A DNA stretch of 64,000 nt from Paradevosia sp036499825. Lineage in GTDB: Bacteria > Pseudomonadota > Alphaproteobacteria > Rhizobiales > Devosiaceae. The translations under genes and the position numbers were made by a program. The stretch lies in NCBI GenBank assembly GCA_036499825.1, contig DASYCZ010000037.1:124001-188000 (forward strand). The letters run 5' to 3'. Shown one piece after another: positions 18,208 through 26,959 of this stretch (the first letter of the stretch is position 1; each line of letters starts with the position of its first letter). The notes below the pieces were generated by a model. It saw only the letters and a list, made by a program, of their open reading frames with translations. It was not told the origin of the DNA and ran no database searches.

Positions 18208-19596
18208 TTAGCTCCGCGCCTCTGGTAAACGAGACGTCCCATAGACCGTCGGGCGGTTGTCAATAATATTCTTGTCGGCCCCAACCATGGTCGGCCGAAT
18301 CCAGAGCAACCTGATCTCGGCCAGTGCCTTTCCAAACCGTTGATTTCGCCAATGCCCCCGGCGCCAATGGCCAATGGCGGTCCCACCCTGCATCTTTCGC
18401 TTTTCGAATGATGTTCGATAGCCGCAAAACTCGATCCAGCGGTAGCCGTCTTGGCGAGCCCGGGCTTCGGCCATCTTTCGGGCCTTGCCTCTGCTCCGCC
18501 TCATCCTTTCATCGGCACGGGGGTCGTTCAACCGTTTCTCCTGATCACGGTCTGGATAGTTCAAATAGCAGACGAGGTTGAACACCAGCCGTGTGACTTC
18601 ATCGAGAACCGCCGGATCGGAAATTACGTTGCGGAGGTCATCGGGGTGACTGACGTCCTCTCTGAAGGTCTCCATCGGAACTGCCGACCGGCGACCGCGT
18701 TCGACGCCGTCGGCGACCGTGTTGCGGTGCGAGACAAAATCGTAGCTTGCCCGGAGTGTTGGCTGGTTCAGCAGCTCGGCGAACGAAAGCGGCGCAGGAG
18801 CATGATCACGCCTGGAAAATGTAAAATCGACGGTGAAATTCAGGTATGTGCGCCACTCACCTGGCCCCGGTACGTCTACCTTTGATGCAAGTTCATCCAT
18901 CACCGCATCGGGATCGCGAATGTAACGATCATACAGGTCTTGGGCCGCCGCGTTTTGTGTCAAGAGCTTCGAAATGTAGCTGTCAAAGCTGCTGAAAATA
19001 ACGGGATCTCCCTCACGCAGACGTTCAAGCGCGCCAGGAATCCGCCCCAAGTCGGACCATTGCTTTTTTTGTTCCGCAATGAGCTCGCTTGGAGGACGAG
19101 GCGTTAGCCGGAGAGAGTCAGCTAAACAGGTTTCAGCCGTGATGTAGAGTCCGTCAACCACCCAATCGCGGTTGTAGTCCGCTAGGAAATGTCCAGAAGG
19201 AAGCGCGATATAGAAAGTATCATAGGGCATCCGCAAGTTCTGAACGGGCATCTCATTGACGTCGGTATCGGCCAACATTGCCAACAAATCAGGCGCAAAA
19301 TCAAAAATCTGTTGACCATTGTGGCGCCAATTCCGGAGCACTGAGCGCCAATTCTCCTCGCGTAATATAACTTCCCAGGCTATTCTTTCAGGAACGCCAT
19401 CGGGGAAATCGGCAAGAAAAGCATCCTCCATAGGCCCTACGACTTGCCGATAGTAGTTTTCCCGCTGTTCGTCTGGACCGTCTGGTCTGTTGCTACACGC
19501 CCCCCAATACGTCTCTAACCGCGACCGCAAACGATGCAATTCGATTTCGTGACGCCAAGCGTGCAACTGAGAAAGCTTTACGGCCGGTCTAGTCAC
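18208..19596 (-). CDS. Hypothetical protein with AcrVA2-like C-terminal motif
   Basis: 462 residues from a GTG at 19596, chosen because GAGGGGG lies seven bases before it; a TTG at 19650 would add 18 residues. Residues 1-330 are mixed helix and strand without a family I recognise. The C-terminal 80 residues contain RWIEFCGYRTSFEKRK and then HWRRGHWRNQRFG ... LLWIRPTMVGAD. The HWxRGHWRxQ...G...IWI block is typical of proteins annotated as the AcrVA2 family, whose founder stops Cas12a synthesis, and of unnamed plasmid and ICE proteins. No Cas gene is near, so an anti-CRISPR role is only one option; another is an RNA-directed regulator inside the defence operon. It follows the exonuclease gene after 95 bases. 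Confidence 0.5.
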   Translation of the reverse strand: MTRPAVKLSQLHAWRHEIELHRLRSRLETYWGACSNRPDGPDEQRENYYRQVVGPMEDAFLADFPDGVPERIAWEVILREENWRSVLRNWRHNGQQIFDFAPDLLAMLADTDVNEMPVQNLRMPYDTFYIALPSGHFLADYNRDWVVDGLYITAETCLADSLRLTPRPPSELIAEQKKQWSDLGRIPGALERLREGDPVIFSSFDSYISKLLTQNAAAQDLYDRYIRDPDAVMDELASKVDVPGPGEWRTYLNFTVDFTFSRRDHAPAPLSFAELLNQPTLRASYDFVSHRNTVADGVERGRRSAVPMETFREDVSHPDDLRNVISDPAVLDEVTRLVFNLVCYLNYPDRDQEKRLNDPRADERMRRSRGKARKMAEARARQDGYRWIEFCGYRTSFEKRKMQGGTAIGHWRRGHWRNQRFGKALAEIRLLWIRPTMVGADKNIIDNRPTVYGTSRLPEARS

Positions 19597-19691
19597 AAAT
19601 GCCCCCTCCCGCGAAATTGACGCAATCCTGTTAGCCCTCCAACTCAACAAAATGGCTGTCAGGACAATAAGAAGTCAGCGGTTTTCACTGT

Positions 19692-20585
19692 CTATATTCT
19701 GGTCGAGTAGCGGTCGTAGGCTGTGACGCGAACCGTTCGAATGTCAGCTTCGCATCGATATATTTCACGCCGCAGGTACGATATTTCATTGTCCTTCTTG
19801 GCGTCGGTCACATCAGCATACCAGGATCGGGGCTTACCGTTTTCCTCGCCGTTCCAACGATAGCCCCTCGCCTTCAGGAGATCTTTGAATTCGAATGGCG
19901 AGTTTTCCGCCCATATCCGCCATGTCGGCAGGCGGGCGTGATCAAGCAGCTGCGCCATGGCCGGCACACAACCCCGAGGTAGTTCCCGCGCGAGAATCTC
20001 AATGGCCGCCAAGCAGTCATTCGCGGCACGATGCCGATCGTAAAAGAAGCCCAGAGCCACCGCGAGATAAGGGAGCTTTGTGCCCTCGAACCCTTCGGCT
20101 GCCCAATCGATCTCAGACATGGAACAAGCCCAGGCCTTCGTTGAGAATACCGGGCTGAAGCGTTCCAGAAATCGCCGGTCAAACGCAGCGTTGTGCGCAA
20201 TGACTAGAGCCGCGCCGCCCGCGAAAGACGAGACCTCCGAAGGTTCGATGACCTTTCCGGCGACCATTTTATCAGTAATACCCGTTAACGCGGTGATTTC
20301 AGGCGAAATCGGCATCGACGGTTCGCGAAGTCGATCAAGTGGCTCAAGAACCTCGACCACTGTACCGTCCAGGGCGTATCTGAACGGGACCATCGCCAAC
20401 TCGATGATCTCATCCTTCTCGGGGTCGAGGCCGGTTGTCTCGACATCGACCAAGAGGCCGATGCGCGTTTCCCTGGCGTCAAATCCTGCGATCGGCGCAC
20501 GAGGGCGAAGGCGGCGGAGAACCCGGTAGTCCGGGTTCTCCTCCAAGGTCGCGGCCAGTTCTTCCAAATCCTGGAAGTTCGCCAT
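19692..20585 (-). CDS. DnaQ-like DEDDh 3'-5' exonuclease
   Basis: 297 residues. The exonuclease domain spans about 40-215: ExoI LLVDVETTGLDPEKDEIIELAM with Asp47 and Glu49, ExoII ALVIAHNAAFDRRFLER with the third Asp, and ExoIII FYDRHRAANDCLAAIEIL giving the DEDDh His and final Asp. All catalytic positions are present. Residues 215-297 form a C-terminal part with ARGYRWNGEENGKPRSWYAD, a short domain also seen after other phage and host DnaQ-type exonucleases. It would remove nucleotides from 3' ends of DNA or RNA. The ATG overlaps the HerA stop as TAATG, so it is coupled to HerA and belongs to the SIR2-HerA operon. Confidence 0.88.
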   Translation of the reverse strand: MANFQDLEELAATLEENPDYRVLRRLRPRAPIAGFDARETRIGLLVDVETTGLDPEKDEIIELAMVPFRYALDGTVVEVLEPLDRLREPSMPISPEITALTGITDKMVAGKVIEPSEVSSFAGGAALVIAHNAAFDRRFLERFSPVFSTKAWACSMSEIDWAAEGFEGTKLPYLAVALGFFYDRHRAANDCLAAIEILARELPRGCVPAMAQLLDHARLPTWRIWAENSPFEFKDLLKARGYRWNGEENGKPRSWYADVTDAKKDNEISYLRREIYRCEADIRTVRVTAYDRYSTRI

Positions 20586-22609
20586 TAGTCAAACACACCC
20601 GCCGCGCCGCCGTTCTGCGCCGGTGCTGCGGCAATTCGAACCTGAGCGATACGGCCTTCCTCGTGAAACCAAAGGTCGCGGATCTTTGCGTCGTCGCTCG
20701 CTGGCAGAGGGTGTGCATCGCGCACTTTGAACGTCGTTGGCAGGTTCACTGACGTCCCAAAAACGAGTGCATGCTGCTTCGGCAAAGACGGGAGGCGCTT
20801 CAAAACGGCATCAGAGATAAACGGCGTCATCTGACGAATATGGGAAAGATCGTCCGGATTCTGGATACGATGGATGACAAAATTCGAGCATTGCGAAAGC
20901 ACCGTCTTCGACAGCTCGCTCGGCCTTTGCGACGCCACGAGGAGGAAAAGACCATATTTTCGGCCCTCCTTCGCAATGCGCTCGAAAACGCGACTGGCGT
21001 CGATGGCGTAGCGCGATGGCGTCGACGCGATGTAGCGGTGCGCCTCCTCGAGGAGCAGGTGGACGGGGAAGCGGTTTCGAGGATCTGCTTGCCGGAGCAG
21101 GCGAAAAGACATCCGCGCCAGGACGGACGCCACCAGTTCGACGACTTCGTCTTCGACCGCGTTCATGTCAATGACGACGATCTGATCTTTCTTCAACCAG
21201 CCTGCGTCAGTTTTCGACAATCCCAAAAGGCTTGCCAGAAAAGAGCCCAGTGACGGATTGTTGCCGTCTGCCTGCAGCTCATGTCTCAAAAATGCATACT
21301 CTGTCCGCTCCTCCAGGGACTTGAATCGCGTCATCATCTGCGAGCAATAATCGCGGATCTGCCTGTTTCCGTGCGCTTCTTCATAGAGAATTGCGAGATC
21401 AAGGGCCTCACCAAGCGCCCCGAATTCGAATGGTAGGCTCTCATAGGCAGGCATTTTCAGCCCATCGATGATGAAGCCTCCCCCCTGAGCGCCGCCGAGG
21501 AGATAGGTCGTGAGCCCTTCGGGATTGACCATCTGGCCGAAATTGATGCGGATAAATTGGGCGATCGCTCGGTTGTTTATTTCCCGCGTGTTGAACCGCT
21601 GGAGCAATCCCACCATCCGATCGTGCTTCGATGGGCTACCGGAGTCATCCCGCAGGATCTGGCTGAGGCAAGTCGCCAAAATGTGGTTCTTGATACCATT
21701 GAGCTCTTGCGCGTTCCCTCCAGAAAACAGCGTCGACAATCCAAGGGCCATGCGCAAAATCGGGACCTGGGTACGCTCGCTGGCCTGGAGAAGCAGCTCC
21801 CATTCGGACTGTTCCAGAAACCAATGCGGCAACCTGAAGCGCCCAGCAGCAGCCGTTCCATCGAGAACGACGTGGGAAACACCAATGCCATTGCCGTTGG
21901 CCAGAGGCGTCAATGCCCTTGCGTACTCACCGTTGACGTCAAACACCACGAACGTCGCACCACGGGCATGATGCTCGTCTGGCTTGTCGAACAGGGACTG
22001 CAGCACGGACGCAACTGTGCAGGACTTGCCGCTGCCCGTGTTTCCAAGCACGGCCGTATGGCCTCCGAAGAAGTCGTCGATTCGCACCTTGACGTCATAT
22101 CCCTCGAAGATCACGGATCTACCGATCGTCAACGCACGGAACCGCGTTGCTTCGGGAGGGATCGCCGGGGCCTCGCCGATTTTCGGCGCGGGCTCGCTCG
22201 GAACGTCTGTTTCGAAGACGCGATCAAGCTCGGAATCAAGGGCATAAAGGGTGTCGGCGTATAGGGACGGAAATACCGAAACGCCGAACCGGAATTTCTC
22301 CTGTCGATCCTGCGGCAGCATGCCAACGGGAACGACATCCAGAAACTTTGCCGAGGACGCCTTGTCCATTTCCCCGCCGCCGCGGCTGGGACTGCTCACA
22401 TCCCGCTCACGCAGCCCGACGACCTCCGCAACCACATATTCCGTGTGGACAGGGATCATCAGGAAAGAACCGAGTCGCGCCACGTAGTGGACATCGTCGA
22501 AGCCCACGACTGTGAAATTGTCGGTTCCGGCGTGCATCTCCACAACGAATTTGTCCGCGGCAACAGAGACTACCTTGCCGATTGCGCGCTTGCGATCATC
22601 CCGGCTCAT
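20585..22609 (-). CDS. HerA-type DNA translocase ATPase, partner of SIR2
   Basis: 674 residues. An N-terminal HAS-barrel-like region (about 1-110, IGKVVSVAADKFVVEMHAGT) precedes a RecA-like FtsK/HerA ATPase: Walker A GNTGSGKS at 189-196, FVVFDVNGEYAR, a Walker B region FPVHLLLEEAHRYI near 520, and sensor/Arg-finger region SQRPSELSKTVLSQCSNFVIHR. HerA forms hexamers that translocate along or engage DNA. With an adjacent SIR2 protein it builds the SIR2-HerA (Nezha) complex that depletes NAD and cleaves nucleic acid during phage infection. The ATG overlaps the SIR2 stop by four bases; the gene overlaps the exonuclease by one base, so the three make a tight operon. Confidence 0.9.
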   Translation of the reverse strand: MSRDDRKRAIGKVVSVAADKFVVEMHAGTDNFTVVGFDDVHYVARLGSFLMIPVHTEYVVAEVVGLRERDVSSPSRGGGEMDKASSAKFLDVVPVGMLPQDRQEKFRFGVSVFPSLYADTLYALDSELDRVFETDVPSEPAPKIGEAPAIPPEATRFRALTIGRSVIFEGYDVKVRIDDFFGGHTAVLGNTGSGKSCTVASVLQSLFDKPDEHHARGATFVVFDVNGEYARALTPLANGNGIGVSHVVLDGTAAAGRFRLPHWFLEQSEWELLLQASERTQVPILRMALGLSTLFSGGNAQELNGIKNHILATCLSQILRDDSGSPSKHDRMVGLLQRFNTREINNRAIAQFIRINFGQMVNPEGLTTYLLGGAQGGGFIIDGLKMPAYESLPFEFGALGEALDLAILYEEAHGNRQIRDYCSQMMTRFKSLEERTEYAFLRHELQADGNNPSLGSFLASLLGLSKTDAGWLKKDQIVVIDMNAVEDEVVELVASVLARMSFRLLRQADPRNRFPVHLLLEEAHRYIASTPSRYAIDASRVFERIAKEGRKYGLFLLVASQRPSELSKTVLSQCSNFVIHRIQNPDDLSHIRQMTPFISDAVLKRLPSLPKQHALVFGTSVNLPTTFKVRDAHPLPASDDAKIRDLWFHEEGRIAQVRIAAAPAQNGGAAGVFD

Positions 22610-23904
22610 TCCGCATCCTCCGCCTTTTGAGGCGGAGACATTGCTTCAAGGACTTTGCGGACGGCATCGTCGATCCGCTCACTGGGGCGCTGGGGCAGGA
22701 ATTGTTCGATGATCGTGTCGAAATAGTGCGCCTTGCGGCCAGCCTCCGGCCCCTCGCCGCCGATAATCCAGATGCGCGGATCTCCCAGCGCCTTGAGTTT
22801 CGCAATCTCGCCTTTCAGTGTCGGGTCGACAAAAATCACGAGCCGAAAGGTTGGGATCGTCAACGCCTGGTAGATGATGTTGTTGATGTGCTCGTCGCCA
22901 AAAGCGTAGCCCATCGTAAACAGCACGCTTTGCTCTCGGACTACGCGCGATTGGAATTCCCGGAACAGGTCGGCATAAGGTGATCCGAGACTGGCGTTCT
23001 GCTTTGCCGGCGTCGGATAGATCATAACCTTGCCCGGCTCTTTCGAGGCTGCAGCCTCGCGGATCGGATAAAGTCCGTGATCATCCTCAGTCCAACTGAT
23101 GGAACCGTGAATTTTGCACAGATAGACAAATCCATCGACTGCCGACCACTTTCGGCTGGTCAGATCGAGTTGTTCCGCCAGAGCATAGCGGAACGTTGCA
23201 GGATTGAACCTTCGCTCTACGACTCCGGAAAATCCGTTGGCATAAGGCAGTCCGAGCCTGTCCATCGCGGTCTCATTGAAGAGATCATAATTCGTCGTGA
23301 ACACCCATGGGCGGGGCAATGACCGATCGCGAAGTACGAGCTTTCTGTAGAACGTCTCGTATAGATTGAGGACGCTCCGATCGCCGTCGGCAAAGGCACC
23401 TTGCGTACATTTCGCCCATAGGAAGGCTTGAACCTTCTTGATGATCGATTCGACAGTCGTCAGCTGGATCTTTGCGTCGGCACGCGAACTGCGCCCAAGC
23501 GAGAAACGCAAACTGTGAAGCAACTCCATCAGACGTTCGAGGTTGCGTGCATATTCAGCAGCGCCAATATCAATGCCGAGCTCATCAACAAGGTGCTTGC
23601 GCTCTGCTGCCGTAGGCAGACCTTCGACATCCTGTTCATGCGTTTCCGTGAATTCTGATGCGAGTGGCGCCATAGTCGGGATACCGACCTCTGCCTTGGC
23701 GACACGCAGCGAAGAGCAACCGGCGCCGAGCAAGAATGCTACGTTCTTGGCGTTCAAGGAGTCCGCAAGCGCCTTTCGCACAACATCCGCACCCTCGCCC
23801 CAATCATATTCACGCCGGTCCGTTTCTGCGCCCCGTATAAACTGAAAAGTCTGCTTGGGCTTTTCGACCTCTTCTGGATTAATCAATTCCCGCTCCCCCA
23901 ACAT
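22606..23904 (-). CDS. SIR2-family NAD hydrolase-like effector
   Basis: 432 residues. The Rossmann NAD-binding motif is VAFLLGAGCSSL (Gly-Ala-Gly around 58-66), followed by a helical insertion, then VFTTNYDLFNETAMDRLGLPY near 200 with the conserved Asn and Asp, and the catalytic-His strand CKIHGSISW near 265. A C-terminal strand-helix part contains SVLFTMGYAFGDEHINNII. This is the bacterial SIR2 type used as NADase effector in Thoeris, DSR and SIR2-HerA defence. ATG 23904 has no clear ribosome site; a TTG six codons later (23886) follows GGGGGAG and may be the true start. It is coupled to herA by ATGA. Confidence 0.88.
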   Translation of the reverse strand: MLGERELINPEEVEKPKQTFQFIRGAETDRREYDWGEGADVVRKALADSLNAKNVAFLLGAGCSSLRVAKAEVGIPTMAPLASEFTETHEQDVEGLPTAAERKHLVDELGIDIGAAEYARNLERLMELLHSLRFSLGRSSRADAKIQLTTVESIIKKVQAFLWAKCTQGAFADGDRSVLNLYETFYRKLVLRDRSLPRPWVFTTNYDLFNETAMDRLGLPYANGFSGVVERRFNPATFRYALAEQLDLTSRKWSAVDGFVYLCKIHGSISWTEDDHGLYPIREAAASKEPGKVMIYPTPAKQNASLGSPYADLFREFQSRVVREQSVLFTMGYAFGDEHINNIIYQALTIPTFRLVIFVDPTLKGEIAKLKALGDPRIWIIGGEGPEAGRKAHYFDTIIEQFLPQRPSERIDDAVRKVLEAMSPPQKAEDAE

Positions 23905-23953
23905 CTACATAGTGCCGCGCATTCTGTTCATGGGTATCGACATGCGAACCCCG

Positions 23954-24343
23954 TCATGACTGCGTAACAGCATCTTCCCGCCGTCCGCGAGCGACTTCGC
24001 GGTAAATCGTGTAGCCCATCTCCCCCCGAGAATGCTCCATCGCCCAGGCTATGACCGCATCTGTCGGCACGACGAGACGGGTCTGACCGGTCGGCTCAAA
24101 GCAATTTTTGCCAGACTTCATGTAGAAGTCGCCAGAATTCCCGACATTGACCCGTCCGCTTCTCGTTCGTCGAAGACCGAACGTGGTCACCTCGTAAATG
24201 AGAATGCCCCCATGCGTGCGCCGGACAACAGCAACCGCCCCCTCCGGTTCGTTCCGGTAGTAATTCCCGATCTCCGCCTCGGTCTGATCCGCGCAGGGCG
24301 AAAGCTTGATGCTGTACGACAATGCAACTGCTCCTGTGATCAT
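23954..24343 (-). CDS. Small hypothetical protein, defence operon
   Basis: 129 residues, no recognised family. The sequence is strand-rich (AVAVVRRTHGGILIYEVTTFGLRRTRSG, then NVGNSGDFYMKSG and TRLVVPTDAVIAWAMEHSRG), with no membrane segment or signal peptide; a short beta domain followed by one helix is likely. The ATG overlaps the preceding gene's stop (ATGA) and the SIR2 gene follows after 49 bases, so it is probably co-expressed with both. Its place just before the SIR2 effector suggests a regulator or adaptor, but that is inferred from position alone. Confidence 0.55.
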   Translation of the reverse strand: MITGAVALSYSIKLSPCADQTEAEIGNYYRNEPEGAVAVVRRTHGGILIYEVTTFGLRRTRSGRVNVGNSGDFYMKSGKNCFEPTGQTRLVVPTDAVIAWAMEHSRGEMGYTIYREVARGRREDAVTQS

Positions 24344-25488
24344 TGGTCTTCGCGGTCTGCGCGGATTGCCTCGATCATCGATCGAGCAAGAGCATGAGAG
24401 CGATCGACATCACCCTTCTCCCACTCCGCAACGGAATAGTGGATGTTGAACCATGGAAGCAGCGTCAACGCTCCACGTTGCGCCTTGGACAACGGTGTCG
24501 GCGCCCGCGGGTTTTCGAAAAGGACGGTCGCCCCCTCGAGACAAAGGATCGCTGCGGCGTAACGGCTGATCTTCGTCGCCTGAGCAGAAAAGCGCCCCTC
24601 GTGGGCCATCGGCGTGATCGTATATCCGCCACCCGCGTGGTCATCGAAAACGGGCGCGCCCTTCCAGCCATAAAATGCATACCAGATTGCACCCGAACAC
24701 AGCGCTCCATGGTGCCCGCTGATCAGCGGCGAACTTTGCTCCTCCTTGAAGACCCCCGGCCAGCTACCAAGATCGCGAAAATCGATCCAAAGCAGGCTCG
24801 GCCTTCCGTCCGCAAACTGCGTCTCCTTCGCCTTGATCTGGCAAATGCGGCTGATAGCGTTCGTCTGCGTCGTGTCGCCGACTTTTTCCGTATCGGGGGC
24901 GCCGAAAGGATGTGACACCAATGCTGTGAAGTCGACCCTTCCTCCCTGGATTTCAAAATTTGAGCGCTCGACTCCGTCTGGTGTCCCGCCGTCGGCAACT
25001 TTCCGAGCCCTCTTTACCTGTTCATCATGTTCGAGCTTTGCCGTCACCTCGACGATGCCGGACGCGCCATCAAGGTCAAATTCGAAGTCTGGTGTCGGAT
25101 TGTTTTTCAGGGTCGGAATAGGCCGGATCTCGAAACCGGCTTCCAACATTGCGCCATAGCAGCATATCTCGGCGATCGATGAGACCGCTTCTTCAAAATC
25201 TGATGTCTGGGCGACGCGCTTCAGCGTGCTTGTCAGCCAAGGCTTTCCCTCAGCACCCAGTCCAATTCGGTCGACCGCTGTGTTAGCAAGGAAATCCTTG
25301 GGAGAACGCGGATAATCGACGGTGCGATCAAATGCATTGATGATGGACCAAGCGGCATGACGCCCCCTGGCCTTGTCATGATATTTGTTAATTTCCGCAA
25401 TCTGGTCTGTAGTCAGTAAATCGATAAGTCCCGACAACGCGCAATCCTTCGATACAGGCACACTAATTCGACGGCCGATCATATCCAT
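24340..25488 (-). CDS. Hypothetical protein with PD-(D/E)XK-like motif
   Basis: 382 residues from ATG 25488; the frame is open to a TTG at 25503. The middle (about 140-170) has NPTPDFEFDLDGASGIVEVTAKLEHDE with breaks: PDFEF gives the Asp and VEVTAK the Glu and Lys of a PD-(D/E)XK-like core. A strand LLWIDFRDLGSW and a C-terminal helix region (SQAQRGALTLLPW-like) follow. I do not recognise a named family. It overlaps the Abi_C-like gene by 26 bases upstream and the 129-residue gene by four downstream, so all three are coupled. A DNA- or RNA-cleaving role is plausible but unproven. Confidence 0.55.
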   Translation of the reverse strand: MDMIGRRISVPVSKDCALSGLIDLLTTDQIAEINKYHDKARGRHAAWSIINAFDRTVDYPRSPKDFLANTAVDRIGLGAEGKPWLTSTLKRVAQTSDFEEAVSSIAEICCYGAMLEAGFEIRPIPTLKNNPTPDFEFDLDGASGIVEVTAKLEHDEQVKRARKVADGGTPDGVERSNFEIQGGRVDFTALVSHPFGAPDTEKVGDTTQTNAISRICQIKAKETQFADGRPSLLWIDFRDLGSWPGVFKEEQSSPLISGHHGALCSGAIWYAFYGWKGAPVFDDHAGGGYTITPMAHEGRFSAQATKISRYAAAILCLEGATVLFENPRAPTPLSKAQRGALTLLPWFNIHYSVAEWEKGDVDRSHALARSMIEAIRADREDQ

Positions 25489-26311
25489 CGGCCAATTCAG
25501 CAAGGAGATAATTGATATAGCTTCGCGTCAAGTTACAGTACAAATGCGCTTCCTTAATGGAAGGAGACACGCCTGCTGCCAACTGAGTGCCGTGCCGGAC
25601 TCCACCACCGCCGGGTGATGACAGGAAACCGTACATTTTCGTCATCCAACCAAGAGCCTCAGATAAAACGCTGCCTTGGTTGTTCTTACGGAGCGCCCGA
25701 ACGATTTCGTTGAAGTACTTCCCTTCAACGGTCCCCGCGCCGCTCTCCTGCCCTTGAAATGCAGTGGAAACCGTCTCTAGTAACCAGAGAATTTCTTGCA
25801 CGGCCTGCCGTGGCCGCTGTTCGAGCAAAAGCCGATCCGCCTCATCGAGAGACTTGTGGATCAGGTCATTTGCTCGCTCGCCGACAGATCTCTCTGGGGC
25901 CTGAACCGCAATCGGCGTTTGCGGATTGCGAGGGAGCAAGGATGGAGGACGCACTTCAAACGGAAGCCCATGCTCAATCAGAATTCTGTTGACCACATCT
26001 GCATCCGGGAGACCGATCCCTGGGTGCTCAACGTTCACCTGTTCACAACCATCCCAAAAGGCAGAAACGAAGGTTGCGGCATTGCTGGACGCGCCGACCA
26101 TGCTGTTGTGCAGATCGCTAATTGCCCAGCTCTCGCTCGAGCTGGCCGAGTAGCCACCGCTAAATTTCGCCTTGAACAGTTCAAAGATATCCCATGAAGA
26201 GCCGCTTTGGCTGGCGATGGCGTGGATCAGGGAATCAAACGCGTTCACGACCCCGATTCCCATAGCCCCAGGCGAGCCGTACCGCCACGCTGTCGGCATA
26301 CTCAAACCCAT
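25463..26311 (-). CDS. Abortive-infection C-terminal (Abi_C)-like protein
   Basis: 282 residues from ATG 26311, chosen because GGGAAGGTGG lies just upstream; ATG 26365 would add 18 residues. The N-terminal 160 residues are unassigned (GIGVVNAFDSLIHAIAS, SWDIFELFKAKFSGGYS). Residues about 165-280 resemble the Abi_C domain: PRQAVQEILWLLETVSTAFQ, GKYFNEIVRALRKN, the loop GGGGVRHG and the last helix AHLYCNLTRSYINYLLAEL. In that family the RHG loop and final helix are conserved in proteins that shut down infected cells. It is the first gene of the long minus-strand run, divergent from the 168-residue gene with 141 bases between starts. Confidence 0.6.
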   Translation of the reverse strand: MGLSMPTAWRYGSPGAMGIGVVNAFDSLIHAIASQSGSSWDIFELFKAKFSGGYSASSSESWAISDLHNSMVGASSNAATFVSAFWDGCEQVNVEHPGIGLPDADVVNRILIEHGLPFEVRPPSLLPRNPQTPIAVQAPERSVGERANDLIHKSLDEADRLLLEQRPRQAVQEILWLLETVSTAFQGQESGAGTVEGKYFNEIVRALRKNNQGSVLSEALGWMTKMYGFLSSPGGGGVRHGTQLAAGVSPSIKEAHLYCNLTRSYINYLLAELADGYDRPSN

Positions 26312-26452
26312 GATGCTGCCACCTTCCCAAGCCCGATCAAAAAAATGCTTCGATCCACGACACAACCTTGCATATTCACAATGAATACAACTAATGGACG
26401 CATACCGTAACCATATTGCGCCGACAGACCAGAGACGATCCGGATCTTTTTA

Positions 26453-26959
26453 ATGGCAATACTTGACTCTCGCCTTTTCGACCTCTTCGAAACACTTAGG
26501 GTGTCTCAGTTGGACTGGCTGATCTTCGAGCTTATGGATGGCATCCAGGCAGGAAGGCATCCCAGCGAATCCCCAGACACTCTGGCACAGGCCCGTCGCG
26601 ACGTTCGATCCGACAGACCTCCCGAGTTTTCCGTCAGTCCCATAAGCGAAGCGGTACCAATCTCAGGTGACGAGCAGATCGAATGGGCAGTTCAATATGT
26701 CGCTGACCGCCTGGATGCCACATTGGCGGAACTCGGCCAATCCGCCAATAATCTCGACGCAATTCTAGACGGGGACGGAACGAAACCCGCAAGCATCGCC
26801 AAGCAGGGGGGGCGCGAGGTCACTATCGAGCTTGCCGACGGCGACGGGAGCCGCAAACTCGGGCGCGATGACATTCTTGCGGCTTCGACCGAACTGCCAA
26901 GTCTTCGGAAAGAGCTCGAAGCGTGGTCCGCTCAAGTTCGCGGACAGGTGCAGTCATGA
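26453..26959 (+). CDS. Hypothetical protein, first gene of divergent trio
   Basis: 168 residues, no family recognised. The N-terminus is helical and resembles an effector-associated or small adaptor helix bundle (LFDLFETLRVSQLDWLIFEL, GIQAGRHPSESPDTLAQARRD). The middle has a charged, Gly-rich strand region (REVTIELADGDGSRKLGRDD) and the end a Leu-rich helix. There is no membrane segment. The stop overlaps the next gene's ATG as ATGA. The 87- to 141-base region before it (from 26312) is relatively AT-rich and must hold the divergent promoters. Its role may be to bridge the nuclease and HEPN-like proteins encoded downstream; this is inference. Confidence 0.55.
   Translation: MAILDSRLFDLFETLRVSQLDWLIFELMDGIQAGRHPSESPDTLAQARRDVRSDRPPEFSVSPISEAVPISGDEQIEWAVQYVADRLDATLAELGQSANNLDAILDGDGTKPASIAKQGGREVTIELADGDGSRKLGRDDILAASTELPSLRKELEAWSAQVRGQVQS

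Noticed and set aside
26923..26955. Earlier start for the PD-(D/E)XK gene of the divergent trio
   Set aside because: It would lie well inside the upstream gene, whereas ATG 26956 makes the usual ATGA coupling.
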